Below are positions 41,174 to 48,544 of a stretch of DNA of 48,544 nt, piece after piece. The notes below the pieces were generated by a model, which saw only the letters and a program-made list of their open reading frames with translations, did not search any database and was not told the origin of the DNA. Numbering within the stretch: position 1 is the first letter of the stretch; each line of letters begins with the position of its first letter. The stretch comes from Bacteroidales bacterium (GTDB lineage: Bacteria > Bacteroidota > Bacteroidia > Bacteroidales > UBA932): contig JAFVDC010000091.1 in NCBI GenBank assembly GCA_017478685.1, positions 1-48,544 of the forward strand, written 5' to 3'. The position numbers and the translations under genes are program-made.

Positions 41174-44100
41174 CTACTCCACTACCGCCACGCCATCGGC
41201 CGTGGAGGCCGAAATTGCGGGCTGATACATGTCCTGGCACACGGTTGCGGGCATCACAAAGTTGCCGCAGTATGCCGCCCTGAGGCTAACTGTGAAGGTC
41301 TTGCTGCGTCCTTCAGGCAGGCCGAAGAACCAGTCGGCGCGGGTGTCGCGGATGTCCATGTGGTCGTAGCCGTCGGCCTCCGTCACGGCGCCGGAGAGTC
41401 TCTCGTTCAGAATCTCCCAGCCGGAAGGAATGCCGAAACTGAGCGCCAGGGCCTCGTATGCGCGTGCAGCCGACATGTTGGTAACCGTAATCACAGCCTT
41501 GAAGCGTGTCCCCTGGGTCACCGTGGCAGGATTAAGGGCCCTTCCATCGTCTGCCACAAACTTAACATCCATCTTGAGCCCGTTTGCGCTGCCCTTGGTG
41601 CGGGCTTCACGGGAAGTTTTAAGGATGGTACCGTACAGGGTGCCATCGGAGGTATTAACCAAAGCGGCATCGGCCTTCACAGGTACGGAAACCATACCGG
41701 CGGCGCTCACAACTTCTTCGGCCCCAAGTTTTGCACTGATTCCGCTGCCGGGAGCTTTGTCGTACAGGGCTCTGTAGGCCGCGGCGGTAAAGGCCGATTC
41801 CTGCGTAGAGAGCTCCCATGACGGCAGGCACTCTCCTTGCGCAAATGCCAGGGCGTCGGCAATTCTTTCCGTGCGCACAAGGGCCTCCAGGGCAATCATC
41901 TTGTCGCGGTACGGGGTGCCGTAGGTGATGTTGTAAGGCTGGTAAGAGGGGAACTCCCTGCCAATCCCTTCAAGGAGGGCATCGGCCTGGGCCTTCTTAC
42001 CTGAAATCATATAGGCCGAAGAAAGCATCCAGCGGGCGGCATCCGTAAGTTTGCCGGATTCGCGGAGCCTGTTCATGGAAGACAGGTTGGCCTCCCCGGC
42101 AAGCGCCATTACGTATAGCCTGTATGTTTCGTCAAGCTGCGGGAAGAAGTCGGCATCGGCAATGCGGTAAACCTGGCTCATCTTCCTTTCATAACTCTTC
42201 CATGCCTTGAGCACTCCGGCATCCACGCCGAAACCGTCTTTTTCGGCCAGGGTAAGGAAGTGACCTGCCATTGAAGACACCCAGGAGTCGGACTTTCCGC
42301 CGCCCCAGTAGGCAAAGCCGCCGTCGGGGTTCTGCCTGGAGTACAGCGCCTGTATAATCTGAGGTATAAGTTCCTTTGCGGCCTCCTTGTCGGTTTCGGT
42401 GAGCATGGGCATCAGGGACGCCATGGTAATGCCGCGGGCGCTTAACTGCTCACCGCAGCTGTACGGATAGTTTTTCATATCCAGGAACATTTTCCCTGCA
42501 TCCAGGGCGGGGAAGCCGGCAAGCTGGAGGGTGGCTCCTGCGGGAACCTCACGGCTTGCACCCTTTTCAATAATGAAACGCTCCACGGATGTCACCTCCG
42601 GATATGGATTCTGAACAGTGAGGGCGATTGTTTCTGAAGCCTTGTGGCCGGAGCCGGAGGCTTCTACCGTTACATGCGTCACGCCTTCGCTCTCTGCCTT
42701 CAGGCCGAAACTTACCATCTTGTCGCCCTTCCCGCTGAAGCTCACCTTCTGCGTGGAGGTTCCCGTGATAGTTGCCGGGCCGTCGGTCTTGATGCTTACC
42801 GTTACATCCTTCACGCCCTCTTCCATCGCAAACACGTTCACCGGAACGGATACTTCCTCTCCGGAGCCAAGGATGCGGGGCAGTGTGGCTACAACCATTA
42901 GCGGGTTCTGTACAGTGACAGTTTTTTCGGCATTGCCGTACGCGCCTTCGTGGGCCGCAACAACCATTACCCTCACGCTGCCCACGTACATGGGAAGTTT
43001 CAATTTCAAAACATCCGTTTCTTTGGCCTTGATTGTCCTGGGCTCCAGGAACAGGACCACCGGATTGAAGCGGTTGTCCTTGCGGGCGTTCTTTATGGCG
43101 TCTTCGTCACCGCCAATGGATGCCAGCGGAACCAGTTTGCTGCCATAAGCGCCAACCACCTGGTCGTAGAGGTCCCAGGTCTTTACGCCAAGGGCTTCGG
43201 CCTTGTACATACGGCTCCAGGGATCCGGAGTCTTGAAGGCGGTAAGGTCAAGAAGGCCTTCGTCCACTATGGCAAGCGTGTAGGTCATGGGCTTCCCGCT
43301 CTTTTCAGAAACCTTCACGGTGAACTCCTCTTCCGGATGAAGCACGCCAGGAAGTGATACCGCGGGGTTAAGGTGAGAGCCCGGATTTTCCACGTTCACT
43401 CTCTGGACTCCATACAACCTCAGGGGGAGGTCGTTGACGCTGTTTCCGTAAGGCTGGAGGAGGCTTATATTGATAAAGAAGTTGGGCGCCATTTCCGCTG
43501 TAACCGGCACTTCAAACGGTGTATCATTTTCTGATGTGTTTACCCAGGTCCTGGAAAGCACTCCGCCGGCGTTTTCAATGGACACCAAAGCCTTGCCATC
43601 CTTGGCTGCAGGTATGTATACCACAGCTTTTTCCCCAACTTTGTAGGAAGGTTTGTCCGTAGAGAAAGTGAGCATGGTAAGGGACTCGGGATCCTTTCTT
43701 GGAGCCCTCCCACGGTAGTCCGGCCAGTCAAATGTTACAAATTTGCCACTAACATGACCACTATCCGTGTCACGTGCCAGAACAAGGTACCTACCCCACT
43801 CCGGATATTCCTCACGTACAGTGAATGAAACATCTTTGTCACCACTAACAACAGTTCCGTTAGCAATCTTCTTCACAGAGCTGCCGCTTATGTAGGCATC
43901 GAGGTCGGATCCGGGGTTGTCCCACCACCAGTTCCAGCCGGCCTTATACACTGCATATTCTACCTTGTGACCTTTGACCCTATTACCAAAAGAGTTCAAA
44001 ACCGCAACCTTGAACACCTGGTCTTTGTCGGTTTCAAGGAACTCTCCTTCGGGGGCCAGGATTCCAACATAGGCGCTGTATGGAGAGTAGGGAAGGGTTT

Positions 44101-46330
44101 CCGTAGTAAAGCTTTCGTCTCCGCCGGGTTCTTCCACTGCGGTAAGGATTGTTGCCTGAAGCATTCCAGGGGCGTTTTCGGCCGCGGGAAGGGTAGGCTG
44201 TACGGTAATGCTGCCTTTATCTGAAAGGCGGCCTTTATAGAGCTCGAATTCCGCTGTGGTGAAGTTGCCGGAAGGATTGTTGAATGTATACTTTTCAAAA
44301 CCTTCAAAAGCGGTGCTTCCGGCTTTCCTCAGCGTTACCTGCGCCCGCACGGCATTACCTGCTGCGGCGCCTCCGGCAAGCCAGCTGGCCTGGGCCTCAA
44401 GGTTTACCTTTTGACCGGCCTCCAGGATGGCGGGGTACTTGGTGTCTATCTTCAGCCTGTTGGGCTTAATTGTCTCTACGTGAAGTGTTTTGTGGAAAGA
44501 ACTTCCGCCAACCTTGAGGTAGGCGTTCCAGTATCCCGTGGGGTCATCGGCCTTTGTTGGGACTGCGAAACTGTAGAATCCGTCTGTGCCTTTGCGCACG
44601 TATTTTCCGTAGAACTGGCCCTGGGGAGTGTACACCTCAAGGGTTGCAGGGTGGCCCTCCGGCAGGGACTTCGCTTTATCGGCCACAATGGCGGTCACGT
44701 GCATTGTGTCTCCGGGGCGCCATACGCCACGCTCTCCGTAGATAAAGGCTTTGAGGCCTTCCTTGACAACTTCTCCGCCGGTGTCAAAACGGCTGAGTGA
44801 ACGCTCGTTGCCGTCGTTTACCTTAAGATAAGCTGTGCTGCCGCCGGCCTTTGCCACAACGGCAAAAGGTTTGCGGGCCACTGCAATTTCGGCCAGTCCC
44901 TTTCCGTCTGTGCTGGCTTTTCCAAGGCTCTGGAGCTGGAAGTCGTACACCTCAATCTTTGCCCCGGAAACCGGCTTTGCGGTGATAAGGTCCGTCGCCG
45001 CCACCCAAATGGTGCCTGCACCGGAATACTGGGCAATAAGGCCAAGGTCGCTGGCAATAAGCTGCACTGCCGGGAAGTGGTCCGTGTCCATGTAGTAGGA
45101 AGGCTTTGAAGGATCCTCGGTCTCTTTCCAGTTGTACTCTTCCCAGTTGTAGTCGTTGTCCCAGTAGTAGGTTTCGTCGGTGTCCCAGATGGCGTTGTCC
45201 CGGGCCGAAGGCGTTCCGTCCTTGGATGCCGGGCTAAGGAGGTACTCTCCCTCTTTGCCCCACAGGCTCTGGTCCTGCCTGAAACTTAGCCTTATGCGGT
45301 AAATAGCACCGGGCTCCTGCTTGAACATGTTACTTAAGTCAATGGAGAAATTGTTCCATTTTTTAAGGTCCTTGCTGGCGTCCAGGGGAATGTCTCCGTG
45401 CCAGATGAGCCTGCCGTTACGCCTCAGGCTGTTTCGGCCGCCAAGGTTGTTTTCCTGTAGGAAGGACAGGACATTTTTCTCATAGATCTTGATAACTCTC
45501 ACCTCCACTGCGCCAAGGTTTACCGCGCGGAAGGGGAGGGTGAGGCACTGGTTGTCCGGGAGGATGTTGCCCCTTAGCGGAATCTCCACAGCGGGCTTTT
45601 CCTCCTCCTGGCCGAATGTCTTTGTGAAAGCGGCGCCAAGGGTGTTTCCCGCGGCATCTTTAAGGCTTTCGGCAATGGTGAGGGCAACTTCTTCGCGTGC
45701 GCCTTCAAAGTGTACGGTAAGGAGGGTATCCTGAAGCTGGACATAACTTCTGGCAACGCCGGTAAGTTCCACAAGGCCCTTCACCTTTGCATTCACGGGC
45801 TCAGAGCTGAGCACAACTTCAACCCTGCCGGGCTTCATGACGGCTTTTTTCACGCGGAACGGCCTTCCGTTGTCCGGCTCTTCAGGGTCTTCTTCCACTG
45901 CAGCCCTGGCGCCCTTTACGGTGAGGCTGTAGGTGAAGTTCTCCGGAGCGCCGCTGCCCTCCGGAAGCACCTTTCCAAGGGCAAAGCTAACCGTGTAGGT
46001 TTTCCCTGCTTCAAGGCTTTCCGTGGTGTAGGTGACGGATGTAGGCGAATTCCACAGCACCGTGCCCTCGGTCTTGGGCGAGGTTGTGAAAAGGCCCTCC
46101 GTGGGCATGCTCGCGGCGCTTTCGGCAAGGTCTATCCTCAGGGCCGAATCTTCCGTGACAATACCGCCCGTATATGCCTCAATGTACGGGGCAAAGTCTG
46201 CGGCGCTGGGCGATTGTGCCTTTTTGCCGCCATTTCCGCAGCTGCCAAGGCCGAAAACCACAATTAACCCGGCCAAAAGCACTGTACCGTTTGCCGTCCT
46301 TCCCACGGCGCGTGGAGATAATCTATTCAT
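41174..46330 (-). CDS. Alpha-2-macroglobulin family lipoprotein with thioester motif
   Basis: A 1718-residue protein from the ATG at 46330 (a TTG three codons upstream is less likely). A lipoprotein signal ends at GLGSC. The bacterial alpha-2-macroglobulin plan is complete: N-terminal MG domains, a long beta-rich region (YGERGVWRPGDTMHVTAIV is the diagnostic MG2-type motif), a bait-like region, then YPYSCGEQ with thioester C1292-G-E-Q, the alpha/alpha toroid (QNPDGGFAYWGGGKSDSW), and a receptor-binding-like end. Such proteins trap invading proteases covalently in the periplasm. The intact CGEQ supports thioester chemistry. It starts 10 nt after the patB-like gene and precedes pbpC, its known genomic partner. 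Confidence 0.93.
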   Translation of the reverse strand: MNRLSPRAVGRTANGTVLLAGLIVVFGLGSCGNGGKKAQSPSAADFAPYIEAYTGGIVTEDSALRIDLAESAASMPTEGLFTTSPKTEGTVLWNSPTSVTYTTESLEAGKTYTVSFALGKVLPEGSGAPENFTYSLTVKGARAAVEEDPEEPDNGRPFRVKKAVMKPGRVEVVLSSEPVNAKVKGLVELTGVARSYVQLQDTLLTVHFEGAREEVALTIAESLKDAAGNTLGAAFTKTFGQEEEKPAVEIPLRGNILPDNQCLTLPFRAVNLGAVEVRVIKIYEKNVLSFLQENNLGGRNSLRRNGRLIWHGDIPLDASKDLKKWNNFSIDLSNMFKQEPGAIYRIRLSFRQDQSLWGKEGEYLLSPASKDGTPSARDNAIWDTDETYYWDNDYNWEEYNWKETEDPSKPSYYMDTDHFPAVQLIASDLGLIAQYSGAGTIWVAATDLITAKPVSGAKIEVYDFQLQSLGKASTDGKGLAEIAVARKPFAVVAKAGGSTAYLKVNDGNERSLSRFDTGGEVVKEGLKAFIYGERGVWRPGDTMHVTAIVADKAKSLPEGHPATLEVYTPQGQFYGKYVRKGTDGFYSFAVPTKADDPTGYWNAYLKVGGSSFHKTLHVETIKPNRLKIDTKYPAILEAGQKVNLEAQASWLAGGAAAGNAVRAQVTLRKAGSTAFEGFEKYTFNNPSGNFTTAEFELYKGRLSDKGSITVQPTLPAAENAPGMLQATILTAVEEPGGDESFTTETLPYSPYSAYVGILAPEGEFLETDKDQVFKVAVLNSFGNRVKGHKVEYAVYKAGWNWWWDNPGSDLDAYISGSSVKKIANGTVVSGDKDVSFTVREEYPEWGRYLVLARDTDSGHVSGKFVTFDWPDYRGRAPRKDPESLTMLTFSTDKPSYKVGEKAVVYIPAAKDGKALVSIENAGGVLSRTWVNTSENDTPFEVPVTAEMAPNFFINISLLQPYGNSVNDLPLRLYGVQRVNVENPGSHLNPAVSLPGVLHPEEEFTVKVSEKSGKPMTYTLAIVDEGLLDLTAFKTPDPWSRMYKAEALGVKTWDLYDQVVGAYGSKLVPLASIGGDEDAIKNARKDNRFNPVVLFLEPRTIKAKETDVLKLKLPMYVGSVRVMVVAAHEGAYGNAEKTVTVQNPLMVVATLPRILGSGEEVSVPVNVFAMEEGVKDVTVSIKTDGPATITGTSTQKVSFSGKGDKMVSFGLKAESEGVTHVTVEASGSGHKASETIALTVQNPYPEVTSVERFIIEKGASREVPAGATLQLAGFPALDAGKMFLDMKNYPYSCGEQLSARGITMASLMPMLTETDKEAAKELIPQIIQALYSRQNPDGGFAYWGGGKSDSWVSSMAGHFLTLAEKDGFGVDAGVLKAWKSYERKMSQVYRIADADFFPQLDETYRLYVMALAGEANLSSMNRLRESGKLTDAARWMLSSAYMISGKKAQADALLEGIGREFPSYQPYNITYGTPYRDKMIALEALVRTERIADALAFAQGECLPSWELSTQESAFTAAAYRALYDKAPGSGISAKLGAEEVVSAAGMVSVPVKADAALVNTSDGTLYGTILKTSREARTKGSANGLKMDVKFVADDGRALNPATVTQGTRFKAVITVTNMSAARAYEALALSFGIPSGWEILNERLSGAVTEADGYDHMDIRDTRADWFFGLPEGRSKTFTVSLRAAYCGNFVMPATVCQDMYQPAISASTADGVAVVE

Positions 46331-46340
46331 AGTAAGCAAG

Positions 46341-47498
46341 TTATATTATTTCCTCAAGCCCTGAACGCAGCCTTGACAGCCCTTCCAGCAGCGTGCTGCG
46401 CGGGCAGGCGATGTTAAGCCGCATGAAGCCTTCACCGGCATCTCCATATATTGTGCCAGTGCTGAGAACCAGATTATGTTTCTTTTTCAAGTGCTCTCCA
46501 AGGGCTTCGCTGGAAATGCCATAAGCCCTGCAGTCCAGCCACATGAGATAAGTGCCCTCAAGCGGCGGGGCCGAAACAAGCGGAAGCTCGTCTTCCAGGA
46601 AGCAGTATACGGTGCGGGCATTGTGCCACAGGTATTCGCGCAGAGCGTCCAGCCACGGGCCGCCTTCACCGTATGCGGCCTGAAGGGCGGTGGCGCCGAA
46701 CACGTTGACGTCGCAGCACTCGTTGTCGTTGATCGCGCGGTCCATCTTGGCAAGAACTTCCGGTGAAGCGGCGTAGATGTTAGCTATCTGGATACCTGCT
46801 ATGTTAAACGGCTTGGTGGGGGAGAAGCACGTTACGGAATTTAAAACATATTCTTCCGGAAGCGTTGCCCATGGAGTGTAGTCATGACCGGGATATGTGA
46901 GCTCGCAGTGGATTTCGTCGGACACCACAAACACGTTGTTCCTGAGGCAGATTTCGGCCATGCGAAGAAGCTTTTCCCTTGTCCAGACGCGGCCCACAGG
47001 ATTGTGAGGGTTGCAAAGAAGCAGTACGCGTGACTCCGCGGCCATCTTCTCAAACAGTTCCCAGTCTACGGTGTAGAGCCCGTTTTCATAGTGCAGGGGG
47101 CAGGAGGCCTGTACGCACTTGTTGTTGCGGATTGCCGGGAAAAAAGCATTGTAGCACGGGGTCATCACAATCACCTTGTCTCCGGGTACAGTCATGGCCT
47201 TTATTGCGGCCGAATATGCCGCAATGACTCCGGTTGTGGGCACTATGTTGTCCCTGGAAATTCCCTTCCAGCCATGCCGTGTGCCGAACCACCGGTTCAT
47301 TACCTCAAAGTAATTGTCCGGCAGGAGCTCGTAGCCAAACACTCCGTGATCCAGCCTGCGCTGAAGCGCCGCACGGATTTCCGGAGCCACCTCAAAGTCC
47401 ATGTCCGCTACCCAAAGCGGCAGGGTTCCGGGGAACATGTCCCACTTAACGCTCTCAGAGCCCTTTCTGGAAGGGCATGTATCAAAATTGTAACTCAT
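46341..47498 (-). CDS. MalY/PatB family PLP-dependent cysteine-S-conjugate beta-lyase
   Basis: A 385-residue fold-type I aminotransferase-like enzyme. MalY/PatB hallmarks are PLWVADMDFEVAP near the start, YGY-type substrate loop (HGVFGYELLP), NPHNPVGRVW, SDEIHCEL (D194 contacts the pyridine nitrogen), and the PLP-binding lysine K229 in FSPTKPFNIAG. Members cleave cystathionine or other cysteine S-conjugates to pyruvate, ammonia and a thiol. It is cytoplasmic. The start overlaps the stop of the DUF3737 gene (ATGA) and it lies 10 nt before the alpha-2-macroglobulin gene, so a single transcript probably carries all. Substrate cannot be told from sequence. Confidence 0.92.
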   Translation of the reverse strand: MSYNFDTCPSRKGSESVKWDMFPGTLPLWVADMDFEVAPEIRAALQRRLDHGVFGYELLPDNYFEVMNRWFGTRHGWKGISRDNIVPTTGVIAAYSAAIKAMTVPGDKVIVMTPCYNAFFPAIRNNKCVQASCPLHYENGLYTVDWELFEKMAAESRVLLLCNPHNPVGRVWTREKLLRMAEICLRNNVFVVSDEIHCELTYPGHDYTPWATLPEEYVLNSVTCFSPTKPFNIAGIQIANIYAASPEVLAKMDRAINDNECCDVNVFGATALQAAYGEGGPWLDALREYLWHNARTVYCFLEDELPLVSAPPLEGTYLMWLDCRAYGISSEALGEHLKKKHNLVLSTGTIYGDAGEGFMRLNIACPRSTLLEGLSRLRSGLEEII

Positions 47499-48340
47499 TC
47501 CACGGTAATTTTGCAGTCTCCTGGAGCCTTGATGTTCTTGTCCAGGATAACCTCTCCAATGCTTCCGGCCTTGATGAAGCCGCTGCGAGGGTTCTTCACG
47601 GAAACGATATGGCCTTTGACCGTGGCCTTCACGGAGCTGTACTCAAATGCAAGGTCTGCGTCAGGCTCAAAGGTGCAGTCTTCCAGCACCAGGTTCTCGC
47701 AGTAGCAAAGCGGCTGGGTGCCTCCAATGTGGCAACGCACAAGCCTGAGGTTCTTGGAGTACCAAGCCAGGAACTCTCCGTTGATTACGGAGTCGTAAAC
47801 CGTAATGTTCTCGCTCTCCCAGAATGCATCCTTGGTCTGGAGGTTGGCGTTACGGATTACGGCGTTCTTCACGTACTGGAAAGAGTAGTTCCCGTGGAGC
47901 TCGTAGCCGTCTATGTCCACGTTCTCCGAGTGCATGAAGATGTAGTTGGCATCGGCCGTGTAGACGTTCCTGAGCTTGATGTTCCGGCAGTCCCAGAAAG
48001 TTTCCTGCGCCATTGGCATGCGGACATTCTCAAGATACACGTCACTGATGCGACGGAACATCTTGGGAGCCTCCACAAGGGTGTCAAACATCTTGCAGCC
48101 GCGGGTGTACCACAGCGCCGCGCGTGCTCCCTCCCGGAAAACGCAGTTTTTGATTGTGAAACCGTCGCATTCCCAGAACGGATACTTGCCTGCAAATTCG
48201 CAGTTAACGGCTTCAATGTCTGCACATTCCTTAAGAGAAGATTCTCCGGGGCCGATTTTCACCCCTTCCAGCCTGAGCCCGTCACGCCTGCAGTACAGCG
48301 GACGCTCGCCTTCGAAGTATTGGTTTTTGATTGTTTCCAT
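47495..48340 (-). CDS. DUF3737 family protein (beta-helix-like)
   Basis: A 281-residue protein of the DUF3737 family at normal length, starting METIKNQYFEGERPLYC. It has no signal peptide. The sequence is a run of about 20-residue turns with regularly spaced aromatic and Asn/Cys positions (CEFAGKYPFWECDGFTIKNC, NVDIDGYELHGNYSFQYVKN), as expected for a right-handed parallel beta-helix. The function of the family is not known to me. It is the first gene of the operon DUF3737 - patB-like - alpha-2-macroglobulin - pbpC. Confidence 0.9.
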   Translation of the reverse strand: METIKNQYFEGERPLYCRRDGLRLEGVKIGPGESSLKECADIEAVNCEFAGKYPFWECDGFTIKNCVFREGARAALWYTRGCKMFDTLVEAPKMFRRISDVYLENVRMPMAQETFWDCRNIKLRNVYTADANYIFMHSENVDIDGYELHGNYSFQYVKNAVIRNANLQTKDAFWESENITVYDSVINGEFLAWYSKNLRLVRCHIGGTQPLCYCENLVLEDCTFEPDADLAFEYSSVKATVKGHIVSVKNPRSGFIKAGSIGEVILDKNIKAPGDCKITVE

Positions 48341-48347
48341 AATGGTA

Positions 48348-48355
48348 CAAAGATA
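48348..48355 (-). promoter_or_regulatory. -7 element of the DUF3737 operon promoter
   Basis: On the minus strand TATCTTTG lies 7 nt before the ATG at 48340, matching TAnnTTTG. No TTTG is seen at the usual upstream distance. The mRNA would have almost no leader. Confidence 0.55.
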
Positions 48356-48416
48356 CGCTTTTTATCTGAAAAAGGTATGCGTAAAATGTAATCAACTGAT
48401 AATAAGCGAATTAACA

Positions 48417-48451
48417 AAAAACCTCCGGTCAAAAAACAACCGGAGGTTTTT
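48417..48451 (-). terminator. Bidirectional rho-independent terminator
   Basis: AAAAACCTCCGGT (48417-48429) and ACCGGAGGTTTTT (48439-48451) form a perfect 13-bp stem around 9 nt. The stem has A- and T-runs on both flanks. On the minus strand it follows the stop at 48479 by 27 nt, so it ends the edge gene there. Confidence 0.88.
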
Positions 48452-48478
48452 CCATAATGTATTGATTATCAGTTTGTT

Positions 48479-48544
48479 CTATTTTACGGAAATTTCTGCA
48501 ACCGACTCACCGGGCAGGCAAACGGGATTTACGCTCCAGCTTTG
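48479..48544 (-). CDS. C-terminal end of an edge gene, possibly a glycoside hydrolase
   Basis: The last 21 codons of a minus-strand gene that enters from beyond the right edge, ending LPGESVAEISVK before TAG at 48479-48481, with a terminator just downstream. The final 'LPGESVAEISV' resembles the closing beta strand (LPxxSVxxxxV) of many secreted glycosidases, which is weak evidence. Confidence 0.5.
   Translation of the reverse strand, partial: QSWSVNPVCLPGESVAEISVK

Overview
The window reads as a chromosomal fragment from a Bacteroidales bacterium (Bacteroidota), probably an uncultured gut or rumen-type lineage. The evidence is a large set of fimbrillin-type (type V pilus) lipoproteins, FimB/Mfa2, DUF5119 and DUF3575 proteins, promoters of the Bacteroidota form (TTTG, about 20 nt, TAnnTTTG), weak or absent Shine-Dalgarno sequences, and several copies of an interspersed repeat starting GTCATTTCGAG that is common in this group. 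No RNA gene, CRISPR array or insertion sequence was recognised.

Layout. 1-1700: the start of an unrecognised minus-strand gene, an Rpn/PD-(D/E)XK recombination nuclease and repeat-rich spacers. 1654-16583 (minus strand): one ten-gene pilus operon with a promoter at 16551-16583 and a terminator at 1654-1692. Its order is DUF3575/OmpA protein, DUF5119 lipoprotein, six fimbrillins, a large lipoprotein with a WRVPTKAE C-terminal module, and a 933-residue lipoprotein. 16452-17149: a 698-bp divergent control region with both promoters, a G9 tract and an 18-bp perfect palindrome. 17150-21161 (plus): a regulatory island with a lone fimbrillin translationally coupled to a seven-helix membrane AraC regulator, a stand-alone receiver protein and a second membrane AraC regulator. 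21280-34720 (plus): a second pilus operon holding DUF3575/OmpA, a fimbrillin-like subunit, a FimB/Mfa2 anchor, a paralogous subunit, a fimbrial subunit, and the same WRLPTKAE-protein plus large-lipoprotein pair. It ends in a terminator. 34795-37652: a third membrane AraC regulator with a short beta-propeller remnant, and a third DUF3575/OmpA protein with a Pro-Val-Glu tandem repeat. 37843-38837: a Phd/YefM antitoxin and a YoeB-like protein that lacks active-site residues and carries an extra C-terminal domain. 38834-48340 (minus): PBP1C, a thioester alpha-2-macroglobulin, a MalY/PatB lyase and a DUF3737 protein. The far right edge holds the last codons of another minus-strand gene.

How it fits together. 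Fourteen pilus subunits are lipoproteins with a (T/S)K motif 40-64 residues from the start. This is the expected place for the trypsin-like cleavage that matures type V pilins, and the two presumed anchor proteins lack it there. The DUF3575/OmpA proteins probably link the pilus base to outer membrane and peptidoglycan, and the membrane AraC proteins and receiver probably control the loci. The alpha-2-macroglobulin/PBP1C pair is a known periplasmic protease trap plus wall-repair partnership; here the two genes are separated by a cluster of GGACCWGGTCC palindromes.
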